The notes: generated from the sequence alone by a model not told the origin. A stretch of 51,580 nt of DNA from Terramyces sp. JEL0728 (GCA_027603945.1 JADIIU010000093.1:1-51580); one strand, 5' to 3'; shown: positions 25,488 to 35,317, counted from the stretch's first letter. Program-made: numbers and translations.

Positions 25488-26159
25488 ATGGTCAACGATT
25501 CCACCTTAAAAGCTATACAAGCAGCTAGCGGACTATCCTTTTCTGTATTTAGTTCCCTTCATATTGGCGGGCATTTATTGACGAATTTTTCTTATCATCT
25601 AGGAGAAATCGCAGTGTTTGCAAATCGCACTCTATTCCACAATCCAGTCTTTGAATTGGGTGTCATTGGTGGATCTTTAATCGTCCATGTCACTTCTAGT
25701 TACTGGAGAGGATATATTAGAAAACCTACAAAGTCTCATGGAAAACTACTCGAAACGAAAATGAAAGAGATCAATTTACATAGAACTTCGGGGTATTTGC
25801 TGTCTTTCTTTATGATTGGCCATATTGGAGCTTTGCGTATACTCCCATTGGCCTTATTGGAAGACCCATCAGTGATTGATCTTACTTATGCGTCGTACGC
25901 GTTGCTGCAATGGAAGTCGTTGTTTTACCCTTACTACATTGCGTTACTGTTTACTGGAATATACCACACCTGCTATGGCATAAACCAAGCACTTCACGCT
26001 TTCGGGACAAAGGTTTTCCAGCCAAAGATTGGATTTTGGTTGTACTTTGCGATTGGTGCAGCTTTGGTTTCCCTTTCTACCACTTTGGCAGTTGGCGGAT
26101 TATTTGGTGATATTGAATTTACAGATATCAACGCCTTTAAAAAAGTTTACATTTTGTAA
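25488..26159 (+). CDS. MCP1: MCP1/DUF1691 family mitochondrial membrane protein
   Basis: This is a single-exon protein of 223 aa with about five hydrophobic segments and conserved His residues: LSFSVFSSLHIGGHLLTNF near the N-terminus, SGYLLSFFMIGHIGALRI in the middle, and IYHTCYGINQALHAFG. This is the fungal MCP1-like transmembrane domain, distantly related to the haem-binding subunit of succinate dehydrogenase. Yeast Mcp1 is a mitochondrial outer-membrane protein that helps lipid exchange with the vacuole. The protein ends in a cytosolic-looking tail. Its stop is only 16 bp from the convergent acyl-CoA synthetase stop. Confidence 0.8.
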   Translation: MVNDSTLKAIQAASGLSFSVFSSLHIGGHLLTNFSYHLGEIAVFANRTLFHNPVFELGVIGGSLIVHVTSSYWRGYIRKPTKSHGKLLETKMKEINLHRTSGYLLSFFMIGHIGALRILPLALLEDPSVIDLTYASYALLQWKSLFYPYYIALLFTGIYHTCYGINQALHAFGTKVFQPKIGFWLYFAIGAALVSLSTTLAVGGLFGDIEFTDINAFKKVYIL

Positions 26160-26175
26160 AATTAAAAATCTGTTA

Positions 26176-27793
26176 TTAAAGTTTTGCAGTCTGTTTGGGA
26201 TGGAGAGCTCCTTGCCAAGACTTTGGTAATTCCGATACAAAGTGGAATCTCTTTACTTTTAGCCCTGGAATTTTGGCTTGTATCCACTGGTTAATTGATT
26301 CCTCGGATTCTTTCTTTTTTGATAGGATAGCTAGCTCGACATCTGGCTGTTTGCCCTGTCTGGAAACGCCGTATAAAATTACTTGGCTGATGGAAGGATG
26401 GGTTTCAAGAATCTAGATTAATGAAAAATACATCTTCAATTTTCCCAGTTGGGGTAGTATTTTGGTTAATAGTAACAGTATCAAGTTTGCGACCAATAAG
26501 TATCAAGAATCCTCTTTCATCTATCCATCCAAGGTCTCCTGTTCTGAACCATTTGGTGTTGTTGATATCGTAAAACAAATAGTTTTCTTTTTCATTCCAA
26601 TATTCTAAATTAGCGAGACCTACTGGAAAAGATTGTTGGGCCAGAGATACAGATTTCCCCGATACCATGTTTCAACACAGTTCCTTGCTGAATAATTTTG
26701 ACTGAAATACCAATTGGTCTACCAACTGACCCCAATTTGCGCATTCGATCAGGAACAGTCGTGCTGATTTGGTGTGAAGTTTCGGTCATAACATAAGAGG
26801 TCAAGATTGGCACTTTGAGCAACTTTTCCAACGACAGCAATTTGGCTTTGCCAAAATTTGATCCGCAGCTCTGTACAAATCTTAACTTGTTATTTGGACG
26901 AGGGTTCTCAGCTACGATATCATGATAGAATGGTGTACACGAGTACCAAGTAACCTGAATAAAGTATTGCTTACCTTAAAGTCATATACATCATTCCAAA
27001 AGGTGTCCTTGCTGAATTTTACAGGCAAAACTACAGATGATCCAGCGTAGAAACTTGTCAAGAGAACTCCAATCAGTCCATGAGAGTGATGAAGTGGCAT
27101 AATATTGTACGCGGTGTCATGGGCTGTCAATACAAAAGCACTACTGCTATTCCTAATACTGATGAGGATATTTTCGTGAGTCAAAGGCACGAGTTTAGGA
27201 GTCCCAGTTGAACCATTGGTATGCAAAATAACGGCGGTATCAGATTTTGAGTATTTTTGTGCGTCAACGCTACTTTTCACAATTTCAAAATCAGTAGTAG
27301 AAGTCGGCTTGAGACTGCAAATCGGTATTGATGTTTTAATTGATCCAGCTGTGCTGTGGAGTCTTCTTTTTTTAAATTCAATCAGCGGATATTCAATGTT
27401 AATAATATACAGCGGGATTTTATGTTCCAAACAAATCTGTTTGAGCGTAACATAATTCTCGCTTTTTTCGTTTGTAATTACAAAGGATGGTTTGACAGCA
27501 AGGACGTGATCTTGCAGATCCTGGTAGGACAATGAAATATCAATAGGATTTGAAATCGCACGGACTGAGACTGTCGCAAAGAAAGCTGCAACAAAATCAA
27601 AGGAGTTTGGTAGATGTAGAGAAACAACCTGTCCAGGATTCAAGTTGCAAAATGGTGGCGATTTGGTGAGAGTACGAGTAAGGTGTCTGAGAGTGGAATA
27701 GTGTATCTTGATATGCGATTCCGGTAAAATTATTGCTGGTGCGTAAGAGTCTGTAAGAATTTGGTGTAAATTCTCATACTGAAATGCTTTCAT
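26176..27793 (-). CDS. Peroxisomal acyl-CoA/oxalyl-CoA synthetase-like protein (PCS60/FAT2 type), degenerate active site
   Basis: The spliced product is 519 aa of the acyl-adenylate-forming (ANL) superfamily and ends in AKL, a peroxisomal PTS1 signal. The A3 loop (TNGSTGTPK, residues 192-200), the A5 motif (YVMTETSHQ) and A7 (WFRTGDLG) are present. The A8 GGE motif is replaced by INQNTTPTG. The A10 motif, normally LPKTATGKI, reads LPKSWQGAL, so the catalytic adenylation Lys is missing. Introns at 26955-26974 (20), 26605-26623 (19) and 26413-26431 (19 nt) restore the frame. Without a functional A10 Lys, adenylation should be weak, so it may be a pseudoenzyme or run only the thioester half-reaction. 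Identification as PCS60-like rests on overall order and the PTS1. Confidence 0.85.
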
Positions 27794-27861
27794 GTTGGAT
27801 TAACTTTTTTTGGCCACTTTGATCATCACCACCAATAATCTTTGCTCATTTCAAGATAAAA

Positions 27862-28736
27862 CTAGGAATCAAGGATTTTATGAATTAATATACCACATGC
27901 GACCGACACATTCAAGGAATCAACATTGTCATTCTCCTTTCCAACGAGAATAAGATGCTGGTTGCATTTCTTTGAGATAGATTGGCGAATACCAGAGCCT
28001 TCGTTACCGAGCACCAGTATAGTTGGAGAATGAAAGAGCGCTGGTTCATCTGCAGCGTCTAATTCGATCACAGAGTCTCCATTCAGATCTGTACCATAGA
28101 CATACCATCCATTTTGTCCACACACACTCAAAAACTTTGACAGGTTGTTGGTTGAATAAATATCTATTGCCTCTAGGGCTCCGGCACTTGCCTTGGAGAC
28201 TGTCGGGCTGAGAGGAGCACTATCTCTTTCTGTTAATATAATTCCGTCTATTCCAAAGAAATATGCTGTCCGCATTATCGCACCAAGGTTTTGAGGGTCA
28301 ACGATAGAGTCGAGAGCTTGTAAATAACAAAAATACCTATCCAAAATGGAAATGGTCTCGGCCCATACTCCTTCAAATCCCCTCCAATTAGTTGATAATG
28401 ATCCAATTTTTCTTCATCAATTGGACCCAATCCTTCTATCCTGGGAATTTCAAGCTTTGTCGCGCATAGCAATACCCCTTGATTTGGTCTTCCGCCGCTA
28501 TGTTTGTCTATAAAATTGCCTTCTGTTGGTTTGGTCGGTATTTCTCTATCTGCTGCCAAGGCTTTGGCTTTGGTAATATTTGGCGATTCATTCAAATCCC
28601 ATTTATAAAATAGCTTCTGGATACTCCGCTTCCTTTCTTTCAATGCAGCCAGCACAACTGATGATCCGTATAAATATTCCAGCGTTTTTTCTCTACTTGA
28701 AAATAATCGCACATTATTTCTGCAAATTTTCAACAT
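27862..28736 (-). CDS. MRM1: Mitochondrial 21S/16S rRNA 2'-O-ribose methyltransferase (SpoU/TrmH family)
   Basis: The spliced product is 284 aa. The N-terminus MLKICRNNVRLFSS is Arg-rich, lacks acids and looks like a mitochondrial presequence. EYLYGSSVVLAALK starts the substrate-binding domain. The SpoU domain shows DSIVDPQNLGAIMRTA, VLGNEGSGIRQ and VDSLNVSVACGILIH, the three motifs of the knotted SAM-binding fold. The enzyme methylates a ribose in the large mitochondrial rRNA. A 20-nt intron at 28317-28336 splits the start of motif 1. The ATG at 28736 is only 12 bp from the divergent Acinus ATG at 28749, so the promoters must overlap each other's transcribed sequence. Confidence 0.92.
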
Positions 28737-28748
28737 TTCGAGATCAAA

Positions 28749-29932
28749 ATGGAAGATTGGCAAAAGCTAACTGTCATAAAGTTAAAGGCTGAACTTACCA
28801 GCCGTGGATTACCAGCTACTGGAAACAAAGCAGTGTTGGTGGAAAGATTAACTGAGGATGATTCCAAGCAAACTACAGATGTTTCCATGGATTTAGATGA
28901 AGGTGAACCACAAAAGTCTGCAAATAATACGAAAGTAGAGATAGCGAATTCTAAAATAACATCTCCAAAAAAGGAGAATATTACCGTGGATTCTTCTGCC
29001 GATAAGCCCAAATCCCCAGAAAGTCGACCAAAAAATGAAATCCAGAGGCCAAGTTCACCACAAAAAGTACAAGAGCTATCAGTAGCCAAAGATTCTCCAA
29101 AGCTAGTCAAACAAGAAAGAGATAAATCTCCTGTCCGTCCAATCAAATCAAGTGCAGATATTCCGCCATCTCCCAAAAAAACAGATATTGTACCGAAAGC
29201 AACGGGCATAATCAGTTCACCAAAGAAAACCAGCACCGAGCTTGGACAACCTCCCGCCAAAATTGAAGGACATATGCCCGCCGAAGCCAAAAACACAAAG
29301 AGACCAATAGAAGATAATCTACCTCTGCCAAAGAGGACCAAAGTTGAAGGTATAAATCTGCTAATTCAGAATCAACCATTGCTGTCCACAATTTTACGCG
29401 TCCATTGAATATTGTAGAATTAAAAAGCAAATTGGAAGACTTTGGCACAGTTACATTCTTTTGGATAGATAAAATAAGGTCCCATTGCTATGCGACAGTA
29501 AGTTATTATTAATGTCAGTATGAAACTCCTCGATCTGCCCAGAAAGCTAAAACAGAATTAGATGGGTACATTTTCCAACCTGAATCCAACAAGACATTGG
29601 AGACTAGCTTCATCAATAGAGCATTGGCTGATGAAAAAATAGCACAGGATGCGACAAATTCAAAAACCTTGCTCTCATTCCCCGAAAAACCAGTTGAAAG
29701 GAGGGACTCGCGTACTAGTGAGGATCAAAAGAGCTATCCACGAAAAGAAGCTGCAGCCAATCGAAATGACTCTGACCAAAGGAAACTCGACAGGACAAAC
29801 TATCAAAATGAGTCACGTCAAAAGAGATTTGATCGTAATGAGAAAGCCGATGACATCCTCGTGAAGGAAAACGATAGCCGTCCTTTCCAGAAGACTGCTG
29901 CCTCACCAGTAATTGAATACCGTGAAGCTTAG
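28749..29932 (+). CDS. ACIN1: Acinus-like SAP/RRM protein (ASAP/PSAP splicing complex)
   Basis: The spliced protein is 380 aa. Residues 1-36 are an SAP DNA-binding domain (KLTVIKLKAELTSRG). Next comes a long Lys/Ser/Pro-rich linker with SPKK motifs. From about residue 195 comes an RRM-like domain with FTRPLNIVELKSKLEDFG and FFWIDKIRSHCYATYETP, which match Acinus closely. The C-terminus (FQKTAASPVIEY) matches the Acinus RNPS1/SAP18-binding motif. Acinus joins RNPS1 and SAP18 in exon-junction-linked splicing regulation. Introns lie at 29350-29369 (20 nt) and 29498-29518 (21 nt), the second just after the RRM core. The gene is shorter than animal Acinus but has the same domain order. Confidence 0.88.
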
Positions 29933-30033
29933 TTACGATTAATATATGTTCTGTGGCGTTGATTTTGTGGCTTGGCGAATTTTCCCCATTTTTTCTTCAA
30001 TAAAAGGAAAGAGTTAGTTGCTTTTCAAATTAT

Positions 30034-30429
30034 ATGTCTGGAATCCAAAAGTAATAGAATATCTGACGGTAGCTTAGCAACCTACGACCCATTTGCTGAC
30101 ACTGGTGACACCGCAGAAGTTACCGTAACAGGATATATTCGTAATTACTATTAATGCAGATATAAGAATTCAACAGAGAAATGGCCGCAAAACCATTACG
30201 ACTGTTCAGGGATTACCAGTAGTAATCGATCAAAAGAAATTAGTGAAAGCCTTCAAGAAGGTAAATAGAAATTAACAATCTGGAATTTGGATGTATTGGA
30301 AATGTAATGAAGGATGAAGAATGGGGAGATGTTATCCAATTATCCGGCGATCAACGTCAAAAAGTTACCGACTTTCTTGTTGCCGAAGGTATTTCCAAGA
30401 AAGATAAGATCAAGATTCACGGGTTTTAA
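30034..30429 (+). CDS. SUI1: Translation initiation factor eIF1 (SUI1)
   Basis: The spliced product is 110 aa and matches eIF1 throughout: MSGIQNLATYDPFAD at the start, HIRIQQRNGRKTITTVQG in the core, and IQLSGDQRQKV and KIHGF at the end. eIF1 enforces start-codon selection on the 40S ribosome. Three introns are needed: 30051-30072 (22 nt), 30141-30159 (19 nt) and 30261-30282 (22 nt). The third begins GTAAATAG and ends AACAATCTG, so its last two bases are TG, not AG; only this cut gives AFKK joined to EFGCIGN, as in all eIF1 proteins. The first coding exon is just 17 nt. The product length and complete motifs make a pseudogene unlikely. Confidence 0.95.
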
Positions 30430-30733
30430 ATATATAAAGTTGTTACCAGTATTGTGATTTTCAATAAGAGTCAATCCGTGCATGAATTACACGTCAACTG
30501 TCCGCATTCAAATTCACGCTGTTTTTCAGATGAGATTTTGACAGTTACAGAACTGTCACTTCCACGAAAGAACACAAGATTAGTAAATAAAAAGCTGCTG
30601 TATAATTTTTACAGCATTTATGATGTAATGAGGGCAATCCCCTATCCATTGTTGCGTCAAAGTTTCAACGTTTGAGCCTTAGGCTCATTGTAACAAAACC
30701 AGGAAGGCATACTTCAACATTTCAACCCTGTAA
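30430..30733. other. Intergenic region between eIF1 and the LEA2-like gene
   Basis: This 304-bp gap contains a 73-codon open frame (30454-30675), but its product shows no domain and has no support from codon use or homology. I see no RNA gene. It presumably holds the eIF1 3' UTR and the promoter of the downstream gene. Confidence 0.5.
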
Positions 30734-31912
30734 ATGCCTCCGCCGCAGTCTTCAAAATTCCAACCACCAGCTAGTCCTAAACAGAAAAAGAGCAGTCCAA
30801 AAATGAGTAATTCAAAACCACAAAATGGACAAACAAAGAAATATGCTAGAGAATATGATTCAAATCCAAGAGAGCAATACTATCAGCAACCAGCTTATCA
30901 ACAGAATCCATATCCAACCTATCAACAGCCAATGTATGAAGAGTATAGACAGCCAAACTACGAGCCTGCGTATCAACAACCAGCGTATCCGTACCCGCCG
31001 CAACCAGTATATCAAGAACCAGCATATGACACTCAAAACTATGCGTATTACACAATAGATAATGCATCAACTGCTCCTTCTGTTCCCCCATCATCATACG
31101 CACAACCAAAGGCACCGTCGCTGAATGGGTCTGTTGATGAGCTATTAAAAGAAAAGAGATACTCTAAATACGACGATGACGATGATTTAGGTGGCGAGAG
31201 ATTCTGTTGTGGAATATTTGCTACTAAAAGAGGATGCGTTAATACTGTTGGCGGAATTACATTTGTATTCTTGGTAGGGTTGGGTGTAGCGCTATTCTTC
31301 TTATGGCCAAGAATGCCAACAGTTACAGTTGAAAACCCTTTAGGGAATTTGGGTTCTGATGTTGGAAAACTGACATTTTCTTCGAGCGATCCTGCAAATG
31401 CCTTGGCCCAGGCATCTCCACAAAATCCGTTTGTAGCTTCAATTCAGTTAGCTGTCAACATAGATGTATATTCTCCAAATTATATTCAATATGCTTTCTC
31501 TGGCATGCACGTACAAGCAAGATTGTTGGATCCTAGTATGAATGGAAGTACCGTTTCTAAAGACCCAATCGGCGCAGGTGAAATAGGCAGAGTCGCCTTC
31601 CCTTCCTTTGCAAATACTTCCTTTACTATGCCTTTCAACATCTCTTTTGTTGCGAATTCTCCAATCCAGTCCATTGAAGATAATATCAACTTGTACACAT
31701 TGGCAAGATCGTGTGGTGCTCAAACCTTTGGTCTCCAACCTGGAAAAGTGCCAAATACCATTGGAATACGAATTGATGGAAGTATTTTCAGTAAAGTAAT
31801 CGACTGGACAGGCTTCACTCCAAGATTTACAAGGAACATTGTCATTCCATGCCCAGACTCCACACAGCAGCTGATACAGACCTTATTTAACGGAATTCCA
31901 AACAAAAACTAA
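30734..31912 (+). CDS. LEA2-domain single-pass membrane protein with Tyr/Pro/Gln-rich cytosolic tail
   Basis: This is a single-exon protein of 392 aa. Residues 1-110 are disordered and rich in Tyr, Pro and Gln (YQQPAYQQ-type repeats). An acidic run (DDDDD) leads into CCGIF and then one membrane segment at about 168-192. The rest looks like the LEA2/water-stress beta-sandwich found in fungal vacuolar or plasma-membrane proteins, with a hydrophobic strand pattern such as VNIDVYSPNYIQYAFSGMHV. The topology implied is cytosolic N-terminus and lumenal or outside C-terminus. The stop overlaps AATAAA. The precise role is unknown; related fungal proteins include vacuolar Tag1-like factors, but I cannot assign orthology. 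Confidence 0.75.
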   Translation: MPPPQSSKFQPPASPKQKKSSPKMSNSKPQNGQTKKYAREYDSNPREQYYQQPAYQQNPYPTYQQPMYEEYRQPNYEPAYQQPAYPYPPQPVYQEPAYDTQNYAYYTIDNASTAPSVPPSSYAQPKAPSLNGSVDELLKEKRYSKYDDDDDLGGERFCCGIFATKRGCVNTVGGITFVFLVGLGVALFFLWPRMPTVTVENPLGNLGSDVGKLTFSSSDPANALAQASPQNPFVASIQLAVNIDVYSPNYIQYAFSGMHVQARLLDPSMNGSTVSKDPIGAGEIGRVAFPSFANTSFTMPFNISFVANSPIQSIEDNINLYTLARSCGAQTFGLQPGKVPNTIGIRIDGSIFSKVIDWTGFTPRFTRNIVIPCPDSTQQLIQTLFNGIPNKN

Positions 31913-31916
31913 TAAA
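31911..31916 (+). terminator. AATAAA signal overlapping the LEA2-gene stop
   Basis: The sequence CTAATAAAG shares the stop codon bases TAA (31910-31912) with the AATAAA hexamer. Confidence 0.6.
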
Positions 31917-31950
31917 GAGCGTGTATTTATAAAACTTTATTGTCCAAAGC

Positions 31951-32178
31951 CTACCAGAATCCTTGGACAGCATTCTTCATTTTTTCATAAACTGAAGACG
32001 CCTTGCTGGACACTGAGGTTCTAGAGGTGACAGAACTTATTGTTAGTGATGGCTGCAGGTTGAGGGACGAGACACTTTCACGCAAATCTAGCGGAACGCT
32101 CGTGGTTTCTTTTGGCAAATAGACCAGGTTTTTCGAGTTAAAAGTCGCATAGTAGGATGGAGGATATGAGTTTCCCAT
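31951..32178 (-). CDS. Small unknown protein (75 aa) with a PPSY motif
   Basis: A 75-codon frame starts at an ATG (32178) and ends 38 bp from the convergent LEA2-gene stop, followed by an AATAAA on its own strand about 17 bp beyond the stop. The N-terminus MGNSYPPSYY contains a PPxY motif of the type bound by WW domains and a penultimate Gly. The rest is rich in Ser and Thr and ends MKNAVQGFW. There is no recognised domain. Its position, stop spacing and downstream polyadenylation signal support a real gene, but it is short and unconfirmed. Confidence 0.5.
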   Translation of the reverse strand: MGNSYPPSYYATFNSKNLVYLPKETTSVPLDLRESVSSLNLQPSLTISSVTSRTSVSSKASSVYEKMKNAVQGFW

Positions 32179-32468
32179 TTGATGTTTAGAAAACTGGTCT
32201 CCACGTTGATTTATATTATGTCATGCACAGTCAGCTGATTCATTATATTTCAAACGATAAGGGATGTGGGTTCGTTTCCGACAGAGACCTGTTTGGGTTC
32301 TCATGTTTGACAATTATCGTTTTTGGGTCCAACGATTTTTGAGATGATGGTCCCGCTAAAATGAGTTTTACTATAATTTTATGCAAACACCTGGTGGCAT
32401 TGTTTTGGGAAATTTCATAGTATTTATTATACATTTACAAAACTTGGCAGTAATAGTGAACTGAGCAA
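32179..32468. other. Gap with a doubtful 63-codon ORF
   Basis: The minus-strand frame 32434-32243 starts with ATG and encodes 63 residues without a recognised motif. It could be the 5' exon of a split gene or chance. Nothing else is seen in this gap. Confidence 0.4.
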
Positions 32469-34028
32469 TCATTCTTCCGCTGGTGAAGTTTCTTGAACTG
32501 GGCACTCTGGCCTGGGTTGTGTCATGTCCATAGCAGGCGTTGAGGGTAGGACTGCCATATTACGATACAATTCTGCTAGGGGTACTTCATCAGTGTCGCC
32601 AGCACGGTTAGGTTGTTCATTTTGAGTCTCGGCTGTGGATAACGACACAGGTGGAATATCATTGTCAATTCTTGGAACTAATTTAGAATTTGCTGGTGTT
32701 TCAATGCTACAATTTGGTGTTGGGGCTAGCTCTGCAATATGATGTTCTTCAATAGGAGCCTCCATGTCTGTTCTGGAGACTTCTTGGGGTTGAGTATAAG
32801 CGGCTAAAGTAGATTCATCGTTGTTGATCGGTGTAGCTAGTTCATTGCTGGTACTTGTATGTCCAACTGGGCTGGCTACTTGATAATTACTTGTAGTTTG
32901 AAGGTTATTTGGGCTAACAGCGCGGTTGCTCTCAACAGGTAAGTGAGCATCGATTTGAGCAAGTGAAATGGGAGTAACAGCCCGGTTGGGATTATTTCGA
33001 GAATATCTTTCTCCCAGTGGAATGTCATCATCGGAATCTACTGGGGAAAACGGCGATCTAAAATCAATTGGCGGTGATAAAGGTCCAGAATGATTTCCAG
33101 TTGGAATTGAAATGGATAATGGAATATTTGACGAACCAACCATTGCTGCCAAAGGAACGTCTTCATCCGAGTCTTCACTGGATATTTGAACTGTTATTTC
33201 TTCGTACTCTGGTGGAAGATCTTCAGTTCCACTATCCCAAGTCACCATCAGCCCTCGTAAAATACTTCGCTGTTCATTTTCTAATTCCAACAAATAAGTA
33301 TGTAGATCTTGTTTGTGTTCCTTCAGCTGCCTCTTTTTGGTATTGATTGACCTGGTTAACTTTCTTACAATCCCTTTTTGTTTTTCAATCGTTTGACATA
33401 GTTGCTCTACCGTATACGTATACTTGGTATACAATGTAGGACAAGTGACTTGATTGTCAACTGTAATGCCAGGAAGTAAGTCGTTTGCTAAATCGGGATT
33501 TAGTAATTTGGCAGCTTTGTAATTTGAAAACAAATAATCAATCAATTGGAGTTCGAGTTTGATCTTTGAGCTCACAAGTGCATATTCCTGTACCTTATTC
33601 GCAAAAGTGGAAATTATCAACTGTACCAGAGTTAGCGCTTCTTCTTCACTTGCCAATTGTTTTCGCAATTTCGTAGTTTTTGACTTCCAGTAATTGTACT
33701 TGTCAAATATTTTTTGTTCGCTATCAAATGTGCTGCCAGCAGATCGAAACACTCTATTAAATATTTGTGCCAGTCTCCCTCTGATATATTTCAATTTGGC
33801 AACATCAGCTTTCTCCTTACTGACCTTTGATTTCAGTTCCAATATTTTGTTATCAATCTCCTCATCATTACTATTCAGTTTTCTGGTCTCTAATTTCTTT
33901 AGTTTGACAAGGAGTTGTTTTAAATTCTCTTCTGAATCCTGGAAGCGGTTTTCCTGCTCTTCCAGCCGGGAATATTCAAAGACTGCATCCTTTAGCGATG
34001 GATAACTTGGAGGTTCGGTTTGGCTCAT
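32469..34028 (-). CDS. Coiled-coil protein with PPxY motifs and a disordered tail, paralogue of the 38.7-kb gene
   Basis: This is a single-exon protein of 519 aa. The start at 34028 (MSQTEPPSYPS) is the first ATG in the frame. Residues about 10-260 are predicted mostly helical coiled coil, rich in Glu, Lys and Leu, with IFNRVFRSAGSTFDSEQ in the middle. The segment ERSILRGL is followed by DLPPEYEE. The C-terminal 240 residues are disordered, with repeated acidic DxDDDIPLxE-type motifs. PPSY and PPEY are WW-binding motifs. The gene at 38656 shares the coiled-coil core, an ILRGL motif, PPAY and DDDIPL, so the two are paralogues. No known family is recognised; a trafficking or ubiquitin-ligase adaptor is a guess from the PPxY motifs. 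Confidence 0.75.
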   Translation of the reverse strand: MSQTEPPSYPSLKDAVFEYSRLEEQENRFQDSEENLKQLLVKLKKLETRKLNSNDEEIDNKILELKSKVSKEKADVAKLKYIRGRLAQIFNRVFRSAGSTFDSEQKIFDKYNYWKSKTTKLRKQLASEEEALTLVQLIISTFANKVQEYALVSSKIKLELQLIDYLFSNYKAAKLLNPDLANDLLPGITVDNQVTCPTLYTKYTYTVEQLCQTIEKQKGIVRKLTRSINTKKRQLKEHKQDLHTYLLELENEQRSILRGLMVTWDSGTEDLPPEYEEITVQISSEDSDEDVPLAAMVGSSNIPLSISIPTGNHSGPLSPPIDFRSPFSPVDSDDDIPLGERYSRNNPNRAVTPISLAQIDAHLPVESNRAVSPNNLQTTSNYQVASPVGHTSTSNELATPINNDESTLAAYTQPQEVSRTDMEAPIEEHHIAELAPTPNCSIETPANSKLVPRIDNDIPPVSLSTAETQNEQPNRAGDTDEVPLAELYRNMAVLPSTPAMDMTQPRPECPVQETSPAEE

Positions 34029-34347
34029 TAAACTTTTACTATAACTTGGATTTTCAAACTTAAAAAATAGGGGCTGAACCAACTTAAAAAGACAATTTTG
34101 CCGCGGTAATTAGTATTTTCCTTCTCGATGCGAATGGAAATTTGGCAGACGGGTATTCAGTGTGGACTACTTTGGACTCGCAATCAGTGTGTATGGGACA
34201 TTTCAAAGGTGCCTAGATTAGTCTCATACCGGGCTATATTTTACAGATATAGCAGTGTTGCAATCTGAATCAGCGGAATTCTGTATATATCTCGGTGATA
34301 AAATTTTGATTTTTGCAAATTCAAATCTGAATTTTTTTTTTCAAACC
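34029..34347. other. Divergent intergenic region
   Basis: This is the 319-bp region between the coiled-coil gene and mL44. A 46-codon plus-strand frame from an ATG at 34129 (MRMEIWQTG) has no recognisable homology. The mL44 frame stays open upstream to 34255, but the better mitochondrial presequence begins at 34348. I see no RNA gene. Confidence 0.5.
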
Positions 34348-35290
34348 ATGATCCGCATTAGTAGAATAATCAAGAAGAATTCAGTGCTAAATCAAATAAA
34401 ATCCATATCTGGAGCCGCCAATGCAAATACATCTAAACCTGAACCTGAATTAAAAGTGGCTTCAACTCCAGCTAATTTAGCTGCATTTAGTGCCAGAACT
34501 GGGATTAAATTCGACAACCAAAATATTTTATTAGAAGCATTGACACATATATCATACATGGAAAAACCCGAAAAATCTCCAAAATATCAGTTAATTGGAA
34601 GCAAGATTTTGCAAATGTATGTTACAGAGCACGTACTGCACAAATATCCAGCACTTCCAGCACCAGTATGTGCAAGCGTTGTAGAATCTTTTGTCGGCAA
34701 TGCCTCATTGGCCAACGTTGGAAAGATTTTTGGCGTCCAGTTTGTCATGCGATGGAAGGTAAGTGTTTGTTTAAGCCAGGAATCGGAACAAGACAGTCAA
34801 GTTAAGATGGGCACTCCGCTTGTGCGAAGCTGGATTGTCGAATCTCTTGTTGGAGCAATATACGAACATCAAGGTCCATTAGCGGCAAAACAATTTATAC
34901 AGACCCACATTTTATCTAGAAATATTGACACTGACCTACATGTTGATGCCTACGTTAAAGTATCGAAACCTAGAGTTTTGTTAACAGAAATTATTAGAAA
35001 ACTCAGCAAGCCAAAACCAGTCGCCAGGTAACATTTATCTGACAAAGATTACTCAAAGAAACCGGAAGATTCTCATCCACTCCTACATTCGTGGTCGGCA
35101 TGTACTCTGGAATGGAAAAAATCGGTGAGGGATATGGCAGCTCTTTACAAATGGCTGAAACAAGAGTAATCCAGACTAACGACAGGCAATCAAGAACGCA
35201 TTATTGACACATTATTTGCATGAACTTAAAGACGTTACTGTTCCTTCTGACAATGAATCTGAAGAATCAATAAGCTTTTTCAAGCAATAA
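34348..35290 (+). CDS. MRPL44: Mitochondrial ribosomal protein mL44 (RNase III-like fold)
   Basis: The spliced product is 293 aa. MIRISRIIKKNSVLNQIKS is a basic amphipathic mitochondrial presequence. An RNase III-like domain follows (LLEALTHISYMEKPEKSPKY, then VVESFVGNASLANVG and VESLVGAIYEHQGPLAAKQF), and finally a dsRNA-binding domain with GEGYGSSLQMAETRAIKNAL. This is the large-subunit protein called MRPL44 in animals and MRPL3 in yeast; RNase III catalytic acids are not kept, as usual for the family. Introns: 34759-34779 (21 nt, stop-free), 35028-35047 and 35166-35185 (20 nt each). The stop overlaps AATAAA and lies 22 bp from the convergent RlmN-like stop. Confidence 0.92.
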
Positions 35291-35291
35291 A
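35286..35291 (+). terminator. AATAAA signal overlapping the mL44 stop
   Basis: CAATAAAA places the TAA stop (35288-35290) within the hexamer. Confidence 0.6.
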
Positions 35292-35311
35292 ATATTATTG
35301 TAAACCTGATA

Positions 35312-35317
35312 TTTATT
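35312..35317 (-). terminator. AATAAA signal overlapping the RlmN-like stop
   Basis: The minus strand reads AATAAA from 35317 to 35312, containing the TAA stop at 35315-35313. It faces the mL44 signal 20 bp away. Confidence 0.6.

Noticed and set aside
30261..30268. 8-nt intron (GTAAATAG) in eIF1 as a canonical alternative
   Set aside because: The resulting frame runs into a stop and does not align with eIF1.
30454..30675. 73-codon ORF between eIF1 and the LEA2-like gene
   Set aside because: There is no recognisable domain and its length is within chance expectation for this base composition.
32243..32434. 63-codon minus-strand ORF as a gene
   Set aside because: There is no homology and no link to neighbouring exons; it is kept only as a note.
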